From: Scatophagus argus
Taxonomy: Eukaryota; Chordata; Actinopteri; Scatophagidae
Direction: 5' to 3'
DNA length: 64,000 nt
NCBI RefSeq assembly: GCF_020382885.2
Contig: NC_058513.1
Span: 19,812,213 to 19,876,212 of the forward strand
A program made the translations under genes and the position numbers. Under the pieces are notes generated by a model. It did not search any database. It saw only the letters and a list, made by a program, of their open reading frames with translations, and was not told the DNA's origin. This document shows, in pieces, positions 35,769-48,018 of this stretch. Position 1 is the stretch's first letter. The number at the start of each line of letters is the position of its first letter.

Positions 35769-36159
35769 GACTGAAGTCCCGATGGAGCTGCTGATGGACT
35801 GATGGAGACGTTTCTGACCTGAACAGTTTGTTTGAACGAAGGTTATCTTTTACATTAAAAGACTGAAGTGTCACACACTGTAAGTAGGGCTGTTCATTTA
35901 TCCATGTATTTATTTATTTATTTATTTTTTTATCAAAGTATTGAACTGGCACTGAAGTGTTGACCAGAAGGTTTTTCTGAAATACTGAAAAGTTTACCTC
36001 GATGAGAAAGGTGCACCGAAGGAAATGACTACTGAACCGTGATGAAGGAGACGATGTTTCTGCTGGAGTGAAACATATTCAGAAGGTTTTGGAGGAAGAT
36101 GATGCATGAATGAAATGTAAAAAAACAGTATTATTTTTTATTCACTGGCAATAAACTTT

Positions 36160-37065
36160 GTGAACCAAACTGAAGCAGTTGTTTCTTGTTTTGTTTCAGC
36201 TTCCACAAAGTTTCCCTGCCACTCGCTGCTAAAATCTGAGTGTCACAGGTTTTTATAAAATTTATTGGTCACTTTCTGATCATAAGTCATAACAAGAAGA
36301 AGCAAACAAGTAAGCATCCATTCATCCAGACATCATTCACAATTTGTTTCAGGTTATCTGGGGTCAACTCAGAGTTTTCTCTAAAACTGTGACCTTTCAG
36401 TCAACTTTTAAGTTCTTTCCACTGAGTTTCAGTTTTTATTGTATCCCTCATGAAAATCTGCCAGACAAACTCAGATCTGCAGATACGAGCTGCAGGAGGA
36501 CTCGTGTTTGATAGATGAAGAGTTTCACCAAAACTGAGTGACCTGCTCAGAGAATTTCCATGTTGATTACAAAGACTGTGTGTGTGTGTGTGTGTTGGAA
36601 TAATGACTCAGACTGCTGCTCAAACACCATCTTTGTTCTTTAATCTTTTCATTGTTTTATGCTCTTTCCTGCCAGCCTGACTGTCGAGCTGAAACCACTC
36701 AGGGTGTAAAGAGTTTATGAAGCTTCTGAACTCTTTATACGACCAACTGGATGTTCGACTGACTGACTCTTTAATGCAGGAAAAACTCAGGCAGCAAAAA
36801 GTGGCTTTGAGTTCGTTTTGTCCTGTTTTCTCTTGCCGTCGGAAACGTGTATGATAGGGAAGAGGGAGACGGGTATGACGGTTTGGTTTCCGGGCGGATG
36901 GAGAAGTTTGTGTAATCACTGAGCCCATGAGAAAGGAACAGAAAGAGTCTGACTTTCACCAGCAGTCAAACACAATGTACTGCATGTACTGTGTGTACTA
37001 CATGTACTTAAACACGCCAACAAGCAGGATGAAATGGCACAAAGTTCACAGTTTTGTCACTGTCA
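36160..37065. other. gene-free stretch after ch25h
   Basis: No coding or structured feature was recognised apart from a short (GT)n near 36578-36596. Confidence 0.5.
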
Positions 37066-37069
37066 ACTA

Positions 37070-37140
37070 ATTCAATTCAGCTTATTCATATAGCGCCAAT
37101 TCACAACAGACGCTGTCTCATGACACTTTCCAATTAGAGC
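37070..37140 (+). repeat. dispersed fish repeat fragment, second copy
   Basis: AATTCAGCTTATTCATATAG then CGCCAATTCACAACAGAC and TCTCATGACACTTTCCAATT, the better-preserved relative of 35110-35190. Confidence 0.6.
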
Positions 37141-37187
37141 AGGTCGAGACCAAACTCTTTAATTCTTAAATTTTCAAACTCAAACTC

Positions 37188-37351
37188 ATACTTACCTGTC
37201 AGGGGAGATGCCATGATCAAGAAGGTGGTTCACCCAGGGCGAGGCTTGGCCATTGCACTCCGGTTGTGCTGACCCCTGCGAATTCCCCAAATGTGGGAAT
37301 CTCGACTGCATAATTTGTGGTAGTGCGGGACTGCGTTTGCACTCTTTCGGG
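37188..37351 (+). ncRNA. U1 snRNA copy (probable retro-copy, joined to a SINE)
   Basis: Begins ATACTTACCTG, the U1 5' end that pairs with 5' splice sites, and follows U1 for its full 164-base length: CAGGGGAGATGCCATGATCA, the GAAGGTGGTT stem, CCAGGGCGAGGC, CATTGCACTCCGG (U1-A site loop), TGCTGACCCCTGCGA, CCCCAAATGTGGGAA, CTCGACTGCATAATTTGTGG with the Sm site AATTTGTGG, and GGGACTGCGTT. By eye about 90% identical to vertebrate U1. The last stem-loop is altered and runs straight into a SINE head. No U1 promoter (PSE) or 3' box was recognised, so this is more likely a retro-copied pseudogene than an active gene. Confidence 0.88.
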
Positions 37352-37465
37352 GAAGCCGTGGCCTAGAGGTTGGAGAAGCGGTTTGTGATTGGAAGGTCGC
37401 AGGTTCGATTCCCTGTGATTAATAATGCCCCCCCACACAATTATCCATCTGATGTACCGAGAGAG
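37350..37465 (+). mobile_element. SINE head fused to the U1 copy
   Basis: GGAAGCCGTGGCCTAGAGG is the polymerase III A-box head of the family at 20408; a B-box-like GGTTCGATTCC follows at about 37403, then a poly-C stretch. The 3' half of the SINE is absent and a GACA/GAGA simple repeat begins near 37460. Confidence 0.75.
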
Positions 37466-38519
37466 ACAGACAGACAGGCAGACAGAGAGGGAGAGATGAG
37501 GGTGGGAGGTGTCATCATCTGTGTTAAACAGAACAAAGAGTTCAGTGTTTCACAATATAAATGTCAGAAGTGAGTCAACAGAAACATCTCAGAGATCACT
37601 TAAGAGTCTTCAGAAGTCCCCGGTCCAAAGAGGTTTAGTCCCTGTCTCTAATGGCAGTCCACGTCCCATCCACAGGTCCAGTCAGACCAGCAGGTTCAAC
37701 CGCAAGTATTTACACCATTTCATGGAGTTAAAACATGAGTAGTAAAAGTACACAAGTTTTCTGAGCTTCACGTAGTAGTCAACAACTGCTGCCTGAAAAT
37801 GCCTGTACTGCAGTCAAACATAAAGTAAGAGCAGAAGAAGAGTGACATGATGACAGGGGGGAGATGTGATGGTGAGTCAGAGGGGAGGCAGCGACCTCCT
37901 CATCACACCTGAGCAACAGGAAGCTGACAGCACACAGGAAGTCATGGGAAATCACAGTTTTACTCTGGACTGAAAACAAAGGAATCCAACAAGCAAAATC
38001 GAAACAGCCAGAATTAGAATTCAGAATTAAAGCCGTGAGGAGGTAACAAGCTCAGTGAGAGCAGAAACCCTCAGAGAGGAAGTGAGTCCGCTTACTGGAA
38101 TAAAGTTCAACAAAGTTCAGCTGTGTGAACCTCCACGGAGGGGAGGAAACACTCAGACCCTGACCCGTCACACAGCAGGAAAGCCGAGAGCACAAACACT
38201 TTAAGGTTAACAGTCGGATTAACGATAAACCAGATGAACAGTTTGAGCACAGAAGTCTGCTCAGAGCTGGTGACAAAGATGCAGTTTGTTTTCTTAACCT
38301 GAAACATGAAGAAAAACAACACGTCTGTTCTGTCTGTGCTGTACAGACTGAGTGCTGCCTAACATTCATGTGTGTGCTTCCTCTCTCTTAGTCTGGACTC
38401 TGATCAGGGTCTGGAACAGAGTCTTTAAGACACCAGTGGTCCAGAGGATCAATAAGATGTGTGCTTTTAGTCCTCGATGAGCAGTAAAGTAAGTAAGTAA
38501 AAAAAAAAGAAAGAAAAGA

Positions 38520-38955
38520 GAGCTGGCTGCTCCGCTGTAGACTTCAGAGGAAGAAGAACTGCTGTGAAAATCATCAGGTGTCCCCCGTCTTCTCTGGAGG
38601 ACATTGCCAGCTCCAGGTGTCTCAGCAGAGTCAGGAACATTTTAAGGGACATGAACTGTTTGCCGTCTTGTCCTCTGAGCGGAGATACAGGAGCCTGAGA
38701 AGCAGGACTACCAGACTGAAAAACGACTTTTACCCCTGGGTCATCTGAACTGTACAGGCTGCTAATTCGTAATTATGTACAATAATTTGTATTTTAAACA
38801 ACACGGTATTTTTAAATTACATATAACTTATTGCCCTTATAGCTGTATGATTGTGGATATTGGTGGCTGTGTGAATGGAGCTCTTTCGTCTTTTATGTTT
38901 TGCACTGTTTCAAATAAGGGACTTGTCAATAAAACCTTCATTCATTCACCTTTTG
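38520..38955 (+). mobile_element. LINE 3' end (L2/Rex-like)
   Basis: The plus strand reads like the last codons of a non-LTR polyprotein (LPSLEDIA..RCLSRVRNIL.. ..SGRRYRS..ARTSRLKN, with frame shifts and substitutions) and then a 3' tail ending in CAATAAAACC with ATTC repeats. The coding part is damaged and 5' truncated. Confidence 0.6.
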
Positions 38956-39753
38956 ATGACGTGACATTCAGGTGACAGTGAGCGAACTCGTCCTGACAGC
39001 TTCAGGCTTTATACATCATGGATGTACAAAATTCTGCCTCCGTTCTCCATGTCTTCAGAGTCTTGTCCACGTTGCTTCAGTGTTCGAGCTCACGTCCACA
39101 CAGAGGCCTCACTTCTGATTGTGGATCTGATCCAGGACCTGCAGCAACACGCCTCCACCCCCACAGTTGTTATGTTGTTTTAACCTTTACCTGCTGATAT
39201 ATGGAACAAATACTTTCACACACACTGTGAGTCAGTGAGCGTGTCGAGGCAAGACAACGAAGAAAATGAGTCAAAGTGAAGAAACTTTATTCTAATCCTC
39301 AGTCCTTTGGAGACTAACTGAGCTGTTACATAACGTCCTCATCATCAACAAAGAGCTCCTGTTCGCCACAGAGGAAGATGAAGATGAACAGAAGACTTGG
39401 ATCTTCGCCACCTGAAGGTCACTCAGTTGAACTGTGCTTTCATTAGCTGAATAATAAAAGCACAGAACCAAATAATCACACTGAACGCATCATGATGCTT
39501 CATCATTGTTCAATCAACCCAATCGATTCCTCCATCAGTGTTCCAATAGTCCTCTGTCCTCCATCAGGCCTCCGCCGACAAGTCACCAACACACTGAACT
39601 TCTGTCTGGTGTTTCATGAACTTTTCAAAACCAAAATCAGAGTCAGAGTCAGAATCAGAGTCAGAGTCAGACTGCCTTTAGTGTCATTGCATGTAAATGT
39701 ACAACACAATTCTCTTGTCTCTAGTTAAACTGAAAAAACTGTTCACTCGACTC

Positions 39754-39805
<52 letters not shown>

Positions 39806-40581
39806 CACATATAAAAGACTATAAATAAATATGTAAAATATAAAAACTTCTGAGTTTTGAAAAGGTCAATCAAACAATCTGACAGAAAGTCACATGTGTG
39901 CCATTTAAAATGACACTACAAGAGCTAATTGGCCAATACATGTGCCACCTGGCCAAACGCCTCAATGGTTAATTGTTACCACTTCAATCAGGAAGTAAGC
40001 ACTATAAAAAGACCACAGGTGAGCACTGATTTTTATTTTCAAAACAACAATGGAAGACAGAGAGAGCTGCAGAGAGAGGAAGAGGGAGGGTGAGAATGAG
40101 AATGAAAGGGGGAGGAAGAGTGAGAGGTAGGGGTAGAGCTGGAAGAGGAGTTCATGGCCAAAAGAGACAACAATGCAATGCAGACAATGCAGTATTTCTG
40201 TGTTGGTGCTGCGTTTACAGTACTTAGAATATAATTTTGTTCTGATTTTCCATGTTGACTGACATGTTGATTGAGTGTATGGTAAATAAATATTTTCATC
40301 AGTCAGCAGCACTGGTCTTGTGCAGCGCTTGGTGAGTTTTTATAAATGTGTTTTGAATTAATCACAGTAGTGTTTAACTGAAACCGTGTCAGATTATTTT
40401 AAAGACTATGTGAGTGACATGAAAACAAAATAGCATTGTTATAAATGTCTGTATAGTTCTGACTAAAGTTCATTTTGCAGACAAGCTGGGTGTTCTACAG
40501 AATGAGTGTGGTGTTTGCTTAATTTTGTGCCGTGTTTTGAAAAAACGAGGCATGTTTTCAAACATACAATGTGTGTACGTG
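38956..40581. other. gene-free stretch
   Basis: No host gene recognised. It contains an (AGAGTC)n patch at 39640-39670 followed by a LINE-type tail (TTTAGTGTCATTGCATGTA), a (CA)n tract at 39763-39801 and a purine-rich patch at 40060-40140. Confidence 0.5.
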
Positions 40582-41533
40582 CAGTGTTGTGCCTGAACGT
40601 GTTCAAAGAACAATCGTTCTTCGTATTTTGTCAATTGAACGTGCTGTATTTCCGCTTCATGAACGTTACTGTGAACGGCGCTCTCTCACAGTATACCTTC
40701 GTTCAAGAGCGCGCCAGATTTCCATAGAGCCTTCTGGGCGAAGTCCTACGTTAAACACACGGTACACAGCCCTTAACATGTAGCGGAAAAAACACCCAAC
40801 CTGGCAACAGCTGTCATACCTGTCGCACCAACAAATACGTCATCAAATACGGCGCGTGGAGGAAGGCAGCGCGAGCTCGGACCGCTCAGACTCTACTCTT
40901 CCGGGCTTTGTTGTTAACAGCATACTGCAGTTTAGAATGGCCTTCTTTGTATTTGAATTCCTGGTGTGGTTTTCCAGTATTGCTTTCTGTAGGTTATTTT
41001 TAGTATGACTGAAATGGAGTTTGTTGTGAGTTGTTTTCAGGTTTGGAAAAGTTCTGAAATGGAAAAACAGTTGCACGTTACTACAGTCCTGTTTCTGTTT
41101 TCATAGTAAAGATAAAGACCATCCCAGCAGCCAGTTTGTCCTCATGTTTTTGACATCATGCTGTCGGGGTGAAAGCTGCTGCTGGTGCGGACTGAACGCG
41201 CGGCCACAAAGCCTTAGCGAAATGCCAGGATTTTGAGGGCTGTCGCCTCAATGCTAATGCAAACCCTGGCTGGATAAGGATTGGGACTGTCTGTGGTTCT
41301 CTGCGGCCTGTGGCAATAATCTTGACAAATAATAATAAAAATAAAATTGAAAATAATAGCTCGCAGCAGAGTATTGAAGAAAAAGAAAGAACTGTGAACC
41401 AGTTCATTTTAGGAACCCTGAGTTTAGTCCAAAATTCTGACTTATGAACTTTGAACTGAACTACTGTTCATTTTAAAATTTGTGGACTGAAATTCGAACT
41501 AGTTCGTGTAGAAAGTGAACTTTCACGACACTG
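40582..41533. mobile_element. hAT-like non-autonomous DNA transposon (possible)
   Basis: The left end is CAGTGTTGTG and the right end, reverse-complemented, CAGTGTCGTG. Both ends carry subterminal TGAAC/GTTCA words (GAACGTGTTC, TTGAACG on the left; GAACTAGTTCG, GTGAACTTTC on the right), as hAT elements often do. The 8-base flanks (TGTACGTG and TGTGTGTG) match in six positions but the right flank is a microsatellite. No transposase frame is present. Confidence 0.5.
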
Positions 41534-42189
41534 TGTGTGTGTGTGTGAGAGAGAGAGAGCGATGATGAAATTTCCTTTGAAAGATTTTTTTAATCTCATT
41601 TCCTGTCTGCGGCGCCTGACTGGCACCTCACTGACACGTTTTCCTGGGAAATTCCTGACCTAAGAGTTCAGAATAACTTTTCATTCATCACGTGTTTATT
41701 CCCACATTTAGAGTGGGTTACGGTTAAATCTACCACATTAACGACCGCGATCGGAAGGTTTTGATTTCATCACTAACAAGTCAGTTTTTGTTTCTGAGAT
41801 CTGCTGGTCTGAGTGCTTTTAGAAAGTAATTTGAGTCTCAGCTCTCTTTGCTCCAGGAAGACTTCTGAGAGGCACAGCGACATCTAGTGGATATTTTAGT
41901 ATAACTCACCAAAACAAACATCTCAATGAGGTCAGTCCAATGCCAGCAACACACAGCGTCACCTGCAGGCCAGCTGCAGTCATAGCAATCTGTATGAACA
42001 CAGTCTGTCCTGCAGGGGGAGCCACAGGGTCACACATGAGGAAGTGAAGGAGAAGAGGTGGTAGAGGGACAGGAGGAGGTCCATAAGTTGGTGTTATTGT
42101 CAAACGTTGATGCTGAAATACTGTTTGGGTGAAGTACGCGTGTGGAGCAGCAGGGGGCAGCAGAAGCACAAAGTTTTTATATATCAATG

Positions 42190-42560
42190 AAGATTCTCAG
42201 TCATGCAGGTCATGGTAGCTTGGAGAGTTCCGTTAGGCAACTGGAAGGTTTTTAGAAGACATTTCTCTTCTCCAAGAAGCTTCTTCAGTTGTAACTGATG
42301 GTGGGGTGTGCTGGAATTTATATAATGTCGGTGTGACAAAAGGTATTGAGGAACAAAAGTGCCTCAGGTCTGTCCTGTTGAGTGGGCCATTAGAATCACC
42401 TGGGGAAGTGTTAATGGTCATGAGGGGGCTCTGATGGGTCGTTGACGCCCCCGTCAGAGTAGTTTTTTGTTTCACTGAAGCTTGAACCTGAGCTGAAAAC
42501 AGACCAAAGAAGAGGAGAAGGATTTGTTCATGTCTGCATTTATTATTCAATGACACTCAT
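42190..42560 (-). mobile_element. Penelope-like fossil fragment with hammerhead-like core
   Basis: On the minus strand the order is a coding-like remnant (LNRTDLRHFCSSIPFVTP), then CAACTGAAGAAG, a stem CTTCT/AGAAG and GAAATG, then CCAGTTGCC and CATGACCTGCATGACTGAGA. It is the same family as 11520-11760. It is a partial, old copy. Confidence 0.55.
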
Positions 42561-43188
42561 CCGCTGAGCTGCTGAAGACAAAAAATATCACAAAATATGA
42601 CCTCTTCCCTCTGACAACGTGTCATGTTTAACAAAATAAAATAATGAAATAAATAATTTATTTTTTCCAACAAACAGATTCCTTTTTTGTACTTACTGAT
42701 GTAATTTCAGAATCAGAATTCCTTTATTTATGCCCAAAGGGAAATTCTTTAATTTAACGTAAGGCCACAGTTAAGTGCAGTGGTGGAAAGTAACTGTGAA
42801 CATGTACTTACTTACTGTACTTAAGCAGTTTATTTCATGCTGCTGAATGCTTCCACTCTTCTACATTTGATAACTTTGACGTATTCTGCTTATTCTCAGA
42901 GGAAGATAAAACTTTAATGATCCTGGGTGAACTCAGTATGAAGTCGTGACAACAAGCTCCATCTGCACCAGCTGCAACACTACAGTGACGAACGCATGAA
43001 TGCATCAATAACTACAGTCCAGTAATATCATAGATATTATGATTACATGTTGTTTGTATTTATACTGTGTGTATTGAGTGAATAACGCCAGACTTTCACT
43101 TGTAACAAAGTCTTTTTGTGCAGAAGTAAAAGATGTGAGTACTACTTCCAATTCAGGTCTCTTGTTGCCATAAACAGAAAAAAAGCAG

Positions 43189-43229
<41 letters not shown>

Positions 43230-43489
43230 TCCTGAGCTGGTTGTGAGCGACTTGCTGTGTTGATGCTAGTCAGCCAATCAGAAGCAGTTCCAGACGTCCC
43301 TGTAGTCCAGCTGTTTTCCCATTTTCGGTCAAAGTCCAGGCAGCATATGTGTGCGTGTGTGAGAGTGAGAGTGTGTGTGTGTGTGTGTAAGAGTGAGAGA
43401 GTGAGAGTGTGTGTGTGTGTGAGTGTGGAGCGTACTTCACACTAAAAGGAAACTGTTGGGCTGTAAAACAACATTTCATGATGTGTGTC
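42561..43489. other. gene-free stretch
   Basis: LINE-tail-like CAGAATCAGAATTCCTTTAT at about 42710, a related TAAAACTTTAATGATCCTG at about 42907, (CA)n at 43190-43228 and (GT)n/(GA)n patches at 43345-43430. No gene recognised. Confidence 0.5.
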
Positions 43490-43800
43490 TGTGTAGACTC
43501 TCAGTCGTCCAGGTCATCTTGCGTAGAGGAGCTTAAGTTGGGGAACTGGACTTCAGTTTAAAGAGAAGAAGTTCTCATCCAAAAAGCTTCTTCAGTTCTG
43601 ATTAACTGGTTGGGAGTCCCAGGTATGAAACCCAGACAGTGGACCAATTTGAAGAACCACTGGCTGTGGGGGGTCGTTCACACCTGGACACACGAGACCC
43701 TAATGAGTCACACGATGGCTGGGCGGGCCCATCATCTGGCTCTAGTACCTGAGACTCCCGACCAGTTAAGTCCAGTTGCCCCAGTTTAAGCTCTTCTACA
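43490..43800 (-). mobile_element. Penelope-like fossil fragment, diverged
   Basis: Minus strand: CCAACCAGTTAATCAGAACT, GAAGAAGCTTTTTGGATGAG, AAGTCCAGTTCCCC and ATGACCTGGACGACTGAGAG follow the order of the copies at 11520 and 42190. Old and partial. Confidence 0.5.
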
Positions 43801-46242
43801 CATTTCATTATGTACAAAACATTAAAACTGAAAAGGTTCAGTAGTGTTTCCTGCTCAGTCAGTCCTGTGACGGTACCTGTTTGCAGCTACCACAGGAGTG
43901 TTCATAAATCCGACCTGATGCTCTGCACTAACATGACAGCGTGGCTCTTCACAGAAGTAGAGTGTGATGTCTTGATTTGAATTAACAAACGGGTCATTTG
44001 TTGGTTAATGTCTAACGGTTAGCATCAATGTTAGCCAGTAACACCAAACATTTCACTATTTTATATGTAATGTTAACCGACAAACTCGAACAAATTAGCT
44101 AAATACATTTCCTTGTTTCACGCAATGTTAACACTTGTTAACAATGTTAGCACGTCCCTCAGCTAACTTCAGAAACTCAACACAACCTCTTTGATCTGTA
44201 TGCAGTTACTTCATTAATGTTGACTTGGCGCTCTGCTGCTCCACAAGGCCTGAACAAGCTAACAGCGTATTCCAGCACATTCACAGGCAGTCCAGTTTGT
44301 GAAATTAGTGTGAGTTATTTGTGAATGCTCCACGTCACAGCAGCTACAGACAAATGTTTTTATTCCATGTCATAAGATGTTATGAACAGAATTTGAACTA
44401 ACAACTGAAACACATGAGGTTTGCGAACCGTGTTGAAACAAACTAAACCTTCAGCACAAGCTAAGCTAACAGCTGCTGCATGTGTCGTGGTGTACAGCGT
44501 GTAGATGAATGTGTGTTAAGTGAAGCTGAGTGGAAATAATGAGGTGAAGTAACTGGGAGCGGTATGAAGCTATGAAGGACACTGTGTAGGAGGGGCAGTT
44601 TAACACAGCACAACTAAACAAGGACATTGTGAAGGACAGCACTCATACAGAGAAATACTACAGTCCACAGTCTGTGTGAGGAGTCCCACAGTACAGAAAC
44701 ACAAGCAGACCACACCCACCACGTTTCCTCTCCTTACAAGAGACGAAGAGGAGGAGGAGGAGGCAGAGTCTCTTCTTATTTACTGACGGCTTCCTTTTTA
44801 GGAGTTAGAGATAAAGACACAGACAGATCTCACTGCTGTCTGTTGTTTTAAGTTTTATGTTCTATTCGGTCTGTTCTCATTGGACTTTTTCTGCCATGTC
44901 TTGTTCATTTTCCTCCTGGAGATTCAGAAAAATCTTCTGTTCCAGACGAGTAGTGCAGTGGGTTGTGTCTCTGATGCAGGAAGTTTTGTTTTCCTCATAG
45001 TAAAGTTTCCTTTTAAGGAGAACCTGAGTGGATCTGCAGAATAACACGCTGCAGAGAAACGCTGTGGTCATCATCTCCATCCTGACACGATCCTCCCTCA
45101 CTCTGGTACAGCAGGTCTTCAGCTCTGGAAACTATGATAGCCATGACCCTCAGTACCTGATCAGGGCTGTAGGTTTGATCAGTTTTCCGCACAGTGTAAC
45201 CATTAGCTTCAGCTCAGCGTTAATCTGTGATTGGCTATTTGTTAGTCAAATGCACCTTGGGACTGACTTCTCCAGTTTGTGTGTCTTCTCGTAGCTTTGA
45301 CCAGAACCGCATATTTTTCTAGCACAGTTGTTCATCTTTGGTTCTGATGATTCAACTGGATAACAACTGATTAATTAACTAATAAACTAATGATCTGACT
45401 GTCAAGTGACTGGATGTATTTCCTGTAGGCCATAGACACAGAGTTAAGACAACAAATAAGGCAGCAGGCACATTTGGTCTCAGTGTCCTCCTGTGAGCCT
45501 TCCTCAGGTTCCTGCGTTTCCTGACACATACAGGCTCACGCTAAAGAATCGGTCAGTCGTCGTTCACACGAAGACACAAACAGCCTCCCAGCATCCAACA
45601 TTCTTCTTCTTCTCTGCCTCATTTAGGCCGATCTCATCCCTCCACCCTCCGCCCTGCTGTGTTTGTCTTTTTAAGGAGATAGACTGGTGCCCCCTCCTCA
45701 AACTGCAAACACAAATACACACACACACACACTCTGACTGCAGAGTGTGTGACAGGAAACTAGAAAATGAACCAGAGTAAGAGGCTGCCAGCAGCTCAGA
45801 TTTCAGTGAAATTCACTGCAGATTTAACTAGGCAAAGGTGAACACAATTAATGTGGAGCAAACAATCGGCAAAGGAGGGAAAGCAGACAAACACAGGAAA
45901 TGAAGAATGAAACCAGACACAAGGGGAGAAACAAAAACAAAATAAAACAGGAAACAAACTAAGGAAACTCCAAACCCTGACAATGTGCGTGTGTGTTTGT
46001 GAATGAACGTTAAACTGCCATATCAGGAGGTGAGAGAAAAGAGGTACACAGTTGAAGAGCGACCAGAGGTTGTTGATGTGATGTGTGATATTTTTGGAAA
46101 TGCTTGTAGAAACAGTAATCCTTCTAATTTGGCAATGTGAAAAACTGGATGTTGGGTTGTGACTAAACAGAGGCGGCTGACAGGTTAACCAGTCAGAGCA
46201 AAGTTAGTGCCCACATGAACAGCTTTATGTTTACTTTTTTCA
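43801..46242. other. gene-free stretch where FAS lies in human
   Basis: About 2.4 kb without a recognisable exon. It contains A-rich repeat-like sequence at 45780-45985 (GAAACAAAAACAAAATAAAAC, CCAAACCCTGACA) of unidentified type. No cysteine-rich receptor repeats or death-domain exon were seen in any frame. Confidence 0.45.
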
Positions 46243-46255
46243 TCTCAGCTTAATG

Positions 46256-46604
46256 GGGCGGCACGGTGGTGCAGTGGTCAGCACTGTCGCCTCATAGCAA
46301 GAGGGTTCCAGGTTCGAATCCCGGTCTGGGCCCTTCTATGTGGAGTTTGCATGTTCTCCCTGTGCCTGCGTGGGTTCTCTCCGGGTTCTCCGGCTTCCTC
46401 CCACAATACCAAAAACATGCACATTAGGTTAACTGGCTGCTCTACATTGGCCCCTAGGTGTGAGTGTGAGAGTGTGTGGTTGTCTGTCTTTGTGTGTCGG
46501 CCCTGTGATTGACTGAACCCCGCCTCTCGCCCGTAGTCAGCTGGGATAGGCTCCAGCTCCCCCGCGACCCTGACGGATAAGCGGTATAGAAAATGGATGG
46601 ATGG
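46256..46604 (+). mobile_element. tRNA-like-headed SINE-type repeat with 13-bp target duplication
   Basis: Starts GGGCGGCACGGTGGTGCAGT, has a B-box-like GGTTCGAATCCC, the well-known teleost phrases TGGAGTTTGCATGTTCTCCC, CCTCCCACAATACC and GCTGGGATAGGCTCCAGC, and ends in an (ATGG)n tail. The 13-base sequence ATCTCAGCTTAAT flanks both sides exactly (46243-46255 and 46605-46617), so the insertion is fairly recent. Confidence 0.85.
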
Positions 46605-46617
46605 ATCTCAGCTTAAT

Positions 46618-47629
46618 CTTAAGTGTTTTAGGACAGTGACATTGGAGCTTCTGAAAACTCCAGGATGGGGATATTCAGAAACTCAGTTTTCAGTGTTTCT
46701 GTCTGGACCTGCATTCACTTCCTGACCTGGTCGTGTCAGTCCTTCCCCGATTCGTCACACTCCGATGAAGTCAAAGTTTTTCAGTAGAGAAACAAAGATA
46801 CAACCTTTACTGTCAGTGATCGGTTATGAATTACAGGTCTTGCTGACCTTGTTGTCTATGCTAGAAGCTACTGTGCCTGGCCTGGAGTTCATCAGAGAAG
46901 CTGTGGCTGGTGACAAAACTTTCAGGTTGGCAGTAAGATTCAGATACGATTTTGTATGATGCTGTGACGAGTTAGAAGCTGACAGGATTTATCAAAAGCA
47001 AACTCCATGTTGAAAGAAAGAGCTCGCAGCAGTGAGTTGGGAGGGAAGACGAAATGCAGGATTGATAGGATTTAACTGTGAAGTTACACAGAGCCTCAGC
47101 GAGATCCTGGTTCCAAACCTGAAAATCTTCCTCATCAGACTGGCTGTTCACACAGTTACTACAACGCTAAATAATTTGAATATGATTCTACAGAATGAAC
47201 AACATCACAACATCAGAGTCCAGTCATACCAGCTTTTAAAATGTGCAGTGGTTAAACAGAATCACACTGATTGACTCGTGAGAATATCGACAAGCTTCAA
47301 GTGAACGAGTATAAAACGGAGGACGCGATCTTGGCTTAGCTGTGTCACCACCCAATTTCACTCCATCAGACCACGAAGTTCACACCATCAGCACAATTAG
47401 CTTGTGTTTAAATTGTTTAGTGCAGCTAAACTCCTTAGCCTAGGCTAACATGCTAATGCTAGTCACTCAGAAAAGTCCTCGGAGTTTTTCTTTTCTCTGG
47501 CTGTTTATGCCCCCTGACATTTTGTTCAGGTGGTTGGTCATTTTGTTTTTACTATAATAATGCTAATAATACAGAATGAGTTTTCTTAATGTGTGCAAAA
47601 GGGAAAAGAAGGAAATTCAGACAGTATTT
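46618..47629. other. gene-free stretch
   Basis: No supported feature. A 64-codon frame at 46765 does not resemble a known protein and lacks splice context. Confidence 0.45.
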
Positions 47630-48018
47630 TTATTAAGTGAATGAGGTAGCAGAGCTGAAGATGTTGAGGTTTTCCTTGGGCGCGACCAGGATGGATAAGA
47701 TCACAAATGACTACATTAGAGGGACAGCTGATGTGAGGTGTTTCAGAGATAAAGTTAGAGAGGCCAGGTTGAGATGGTTTGGACGTGTTCAGAGGAGGGA
47801 TAGTGAATATGTTGGCCAAAGGATGCTGAGGTTAGAGCTGCCAGGCAGGAGGTCTAGAGGAAGACCAAAGAGGAGGTTTATGGATGTAGTGAAGGAGGAC
47901 ATGAAGGTAGTTGGTGTGAGGGAGGAGGATACAGAGGACAGGATGAGATGGAAGTTGATGATTCGCTGTTGCGACCCCTGAAGGAAACAGCAGAAAGGAA
48001 AAGAAGAAGAAGATAACA
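47630..48018 (+). mobile_element. RTE-type LINE 3' end
   Basis: The frame contains MLRFSLGATRMDKITNDYI, RLRWFGRVQRRD, GRRSRGRPKRRFMDVVKEDM and a tail DRMRWKLMIRCCDP; then comes CGACCCCTGAAGG and an A/G-rich AAAAGAAGAAGAAG end. This is the standard C-terminus and 3' end of RTE-clade elements of fish. The 5' part is missing. Confidence 0.8.

Noticed and set aside
37217-37438. A minus-strand frame across the U1 copy
   Set aside because: The sequence is a structured RNA and SINE; the frame is incidental.
37441-37497. Repeat clusters considered as CRISPR arrays
   Set aside because: These are simple GACA/GAGA repeats in an animal genome, without spacers.
44877-45294. Short frames at 44.9-45.3 kb considered as FAS exons
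   Set aside because: No cysteine pattern or death-domain signature and no consistent splice sites.
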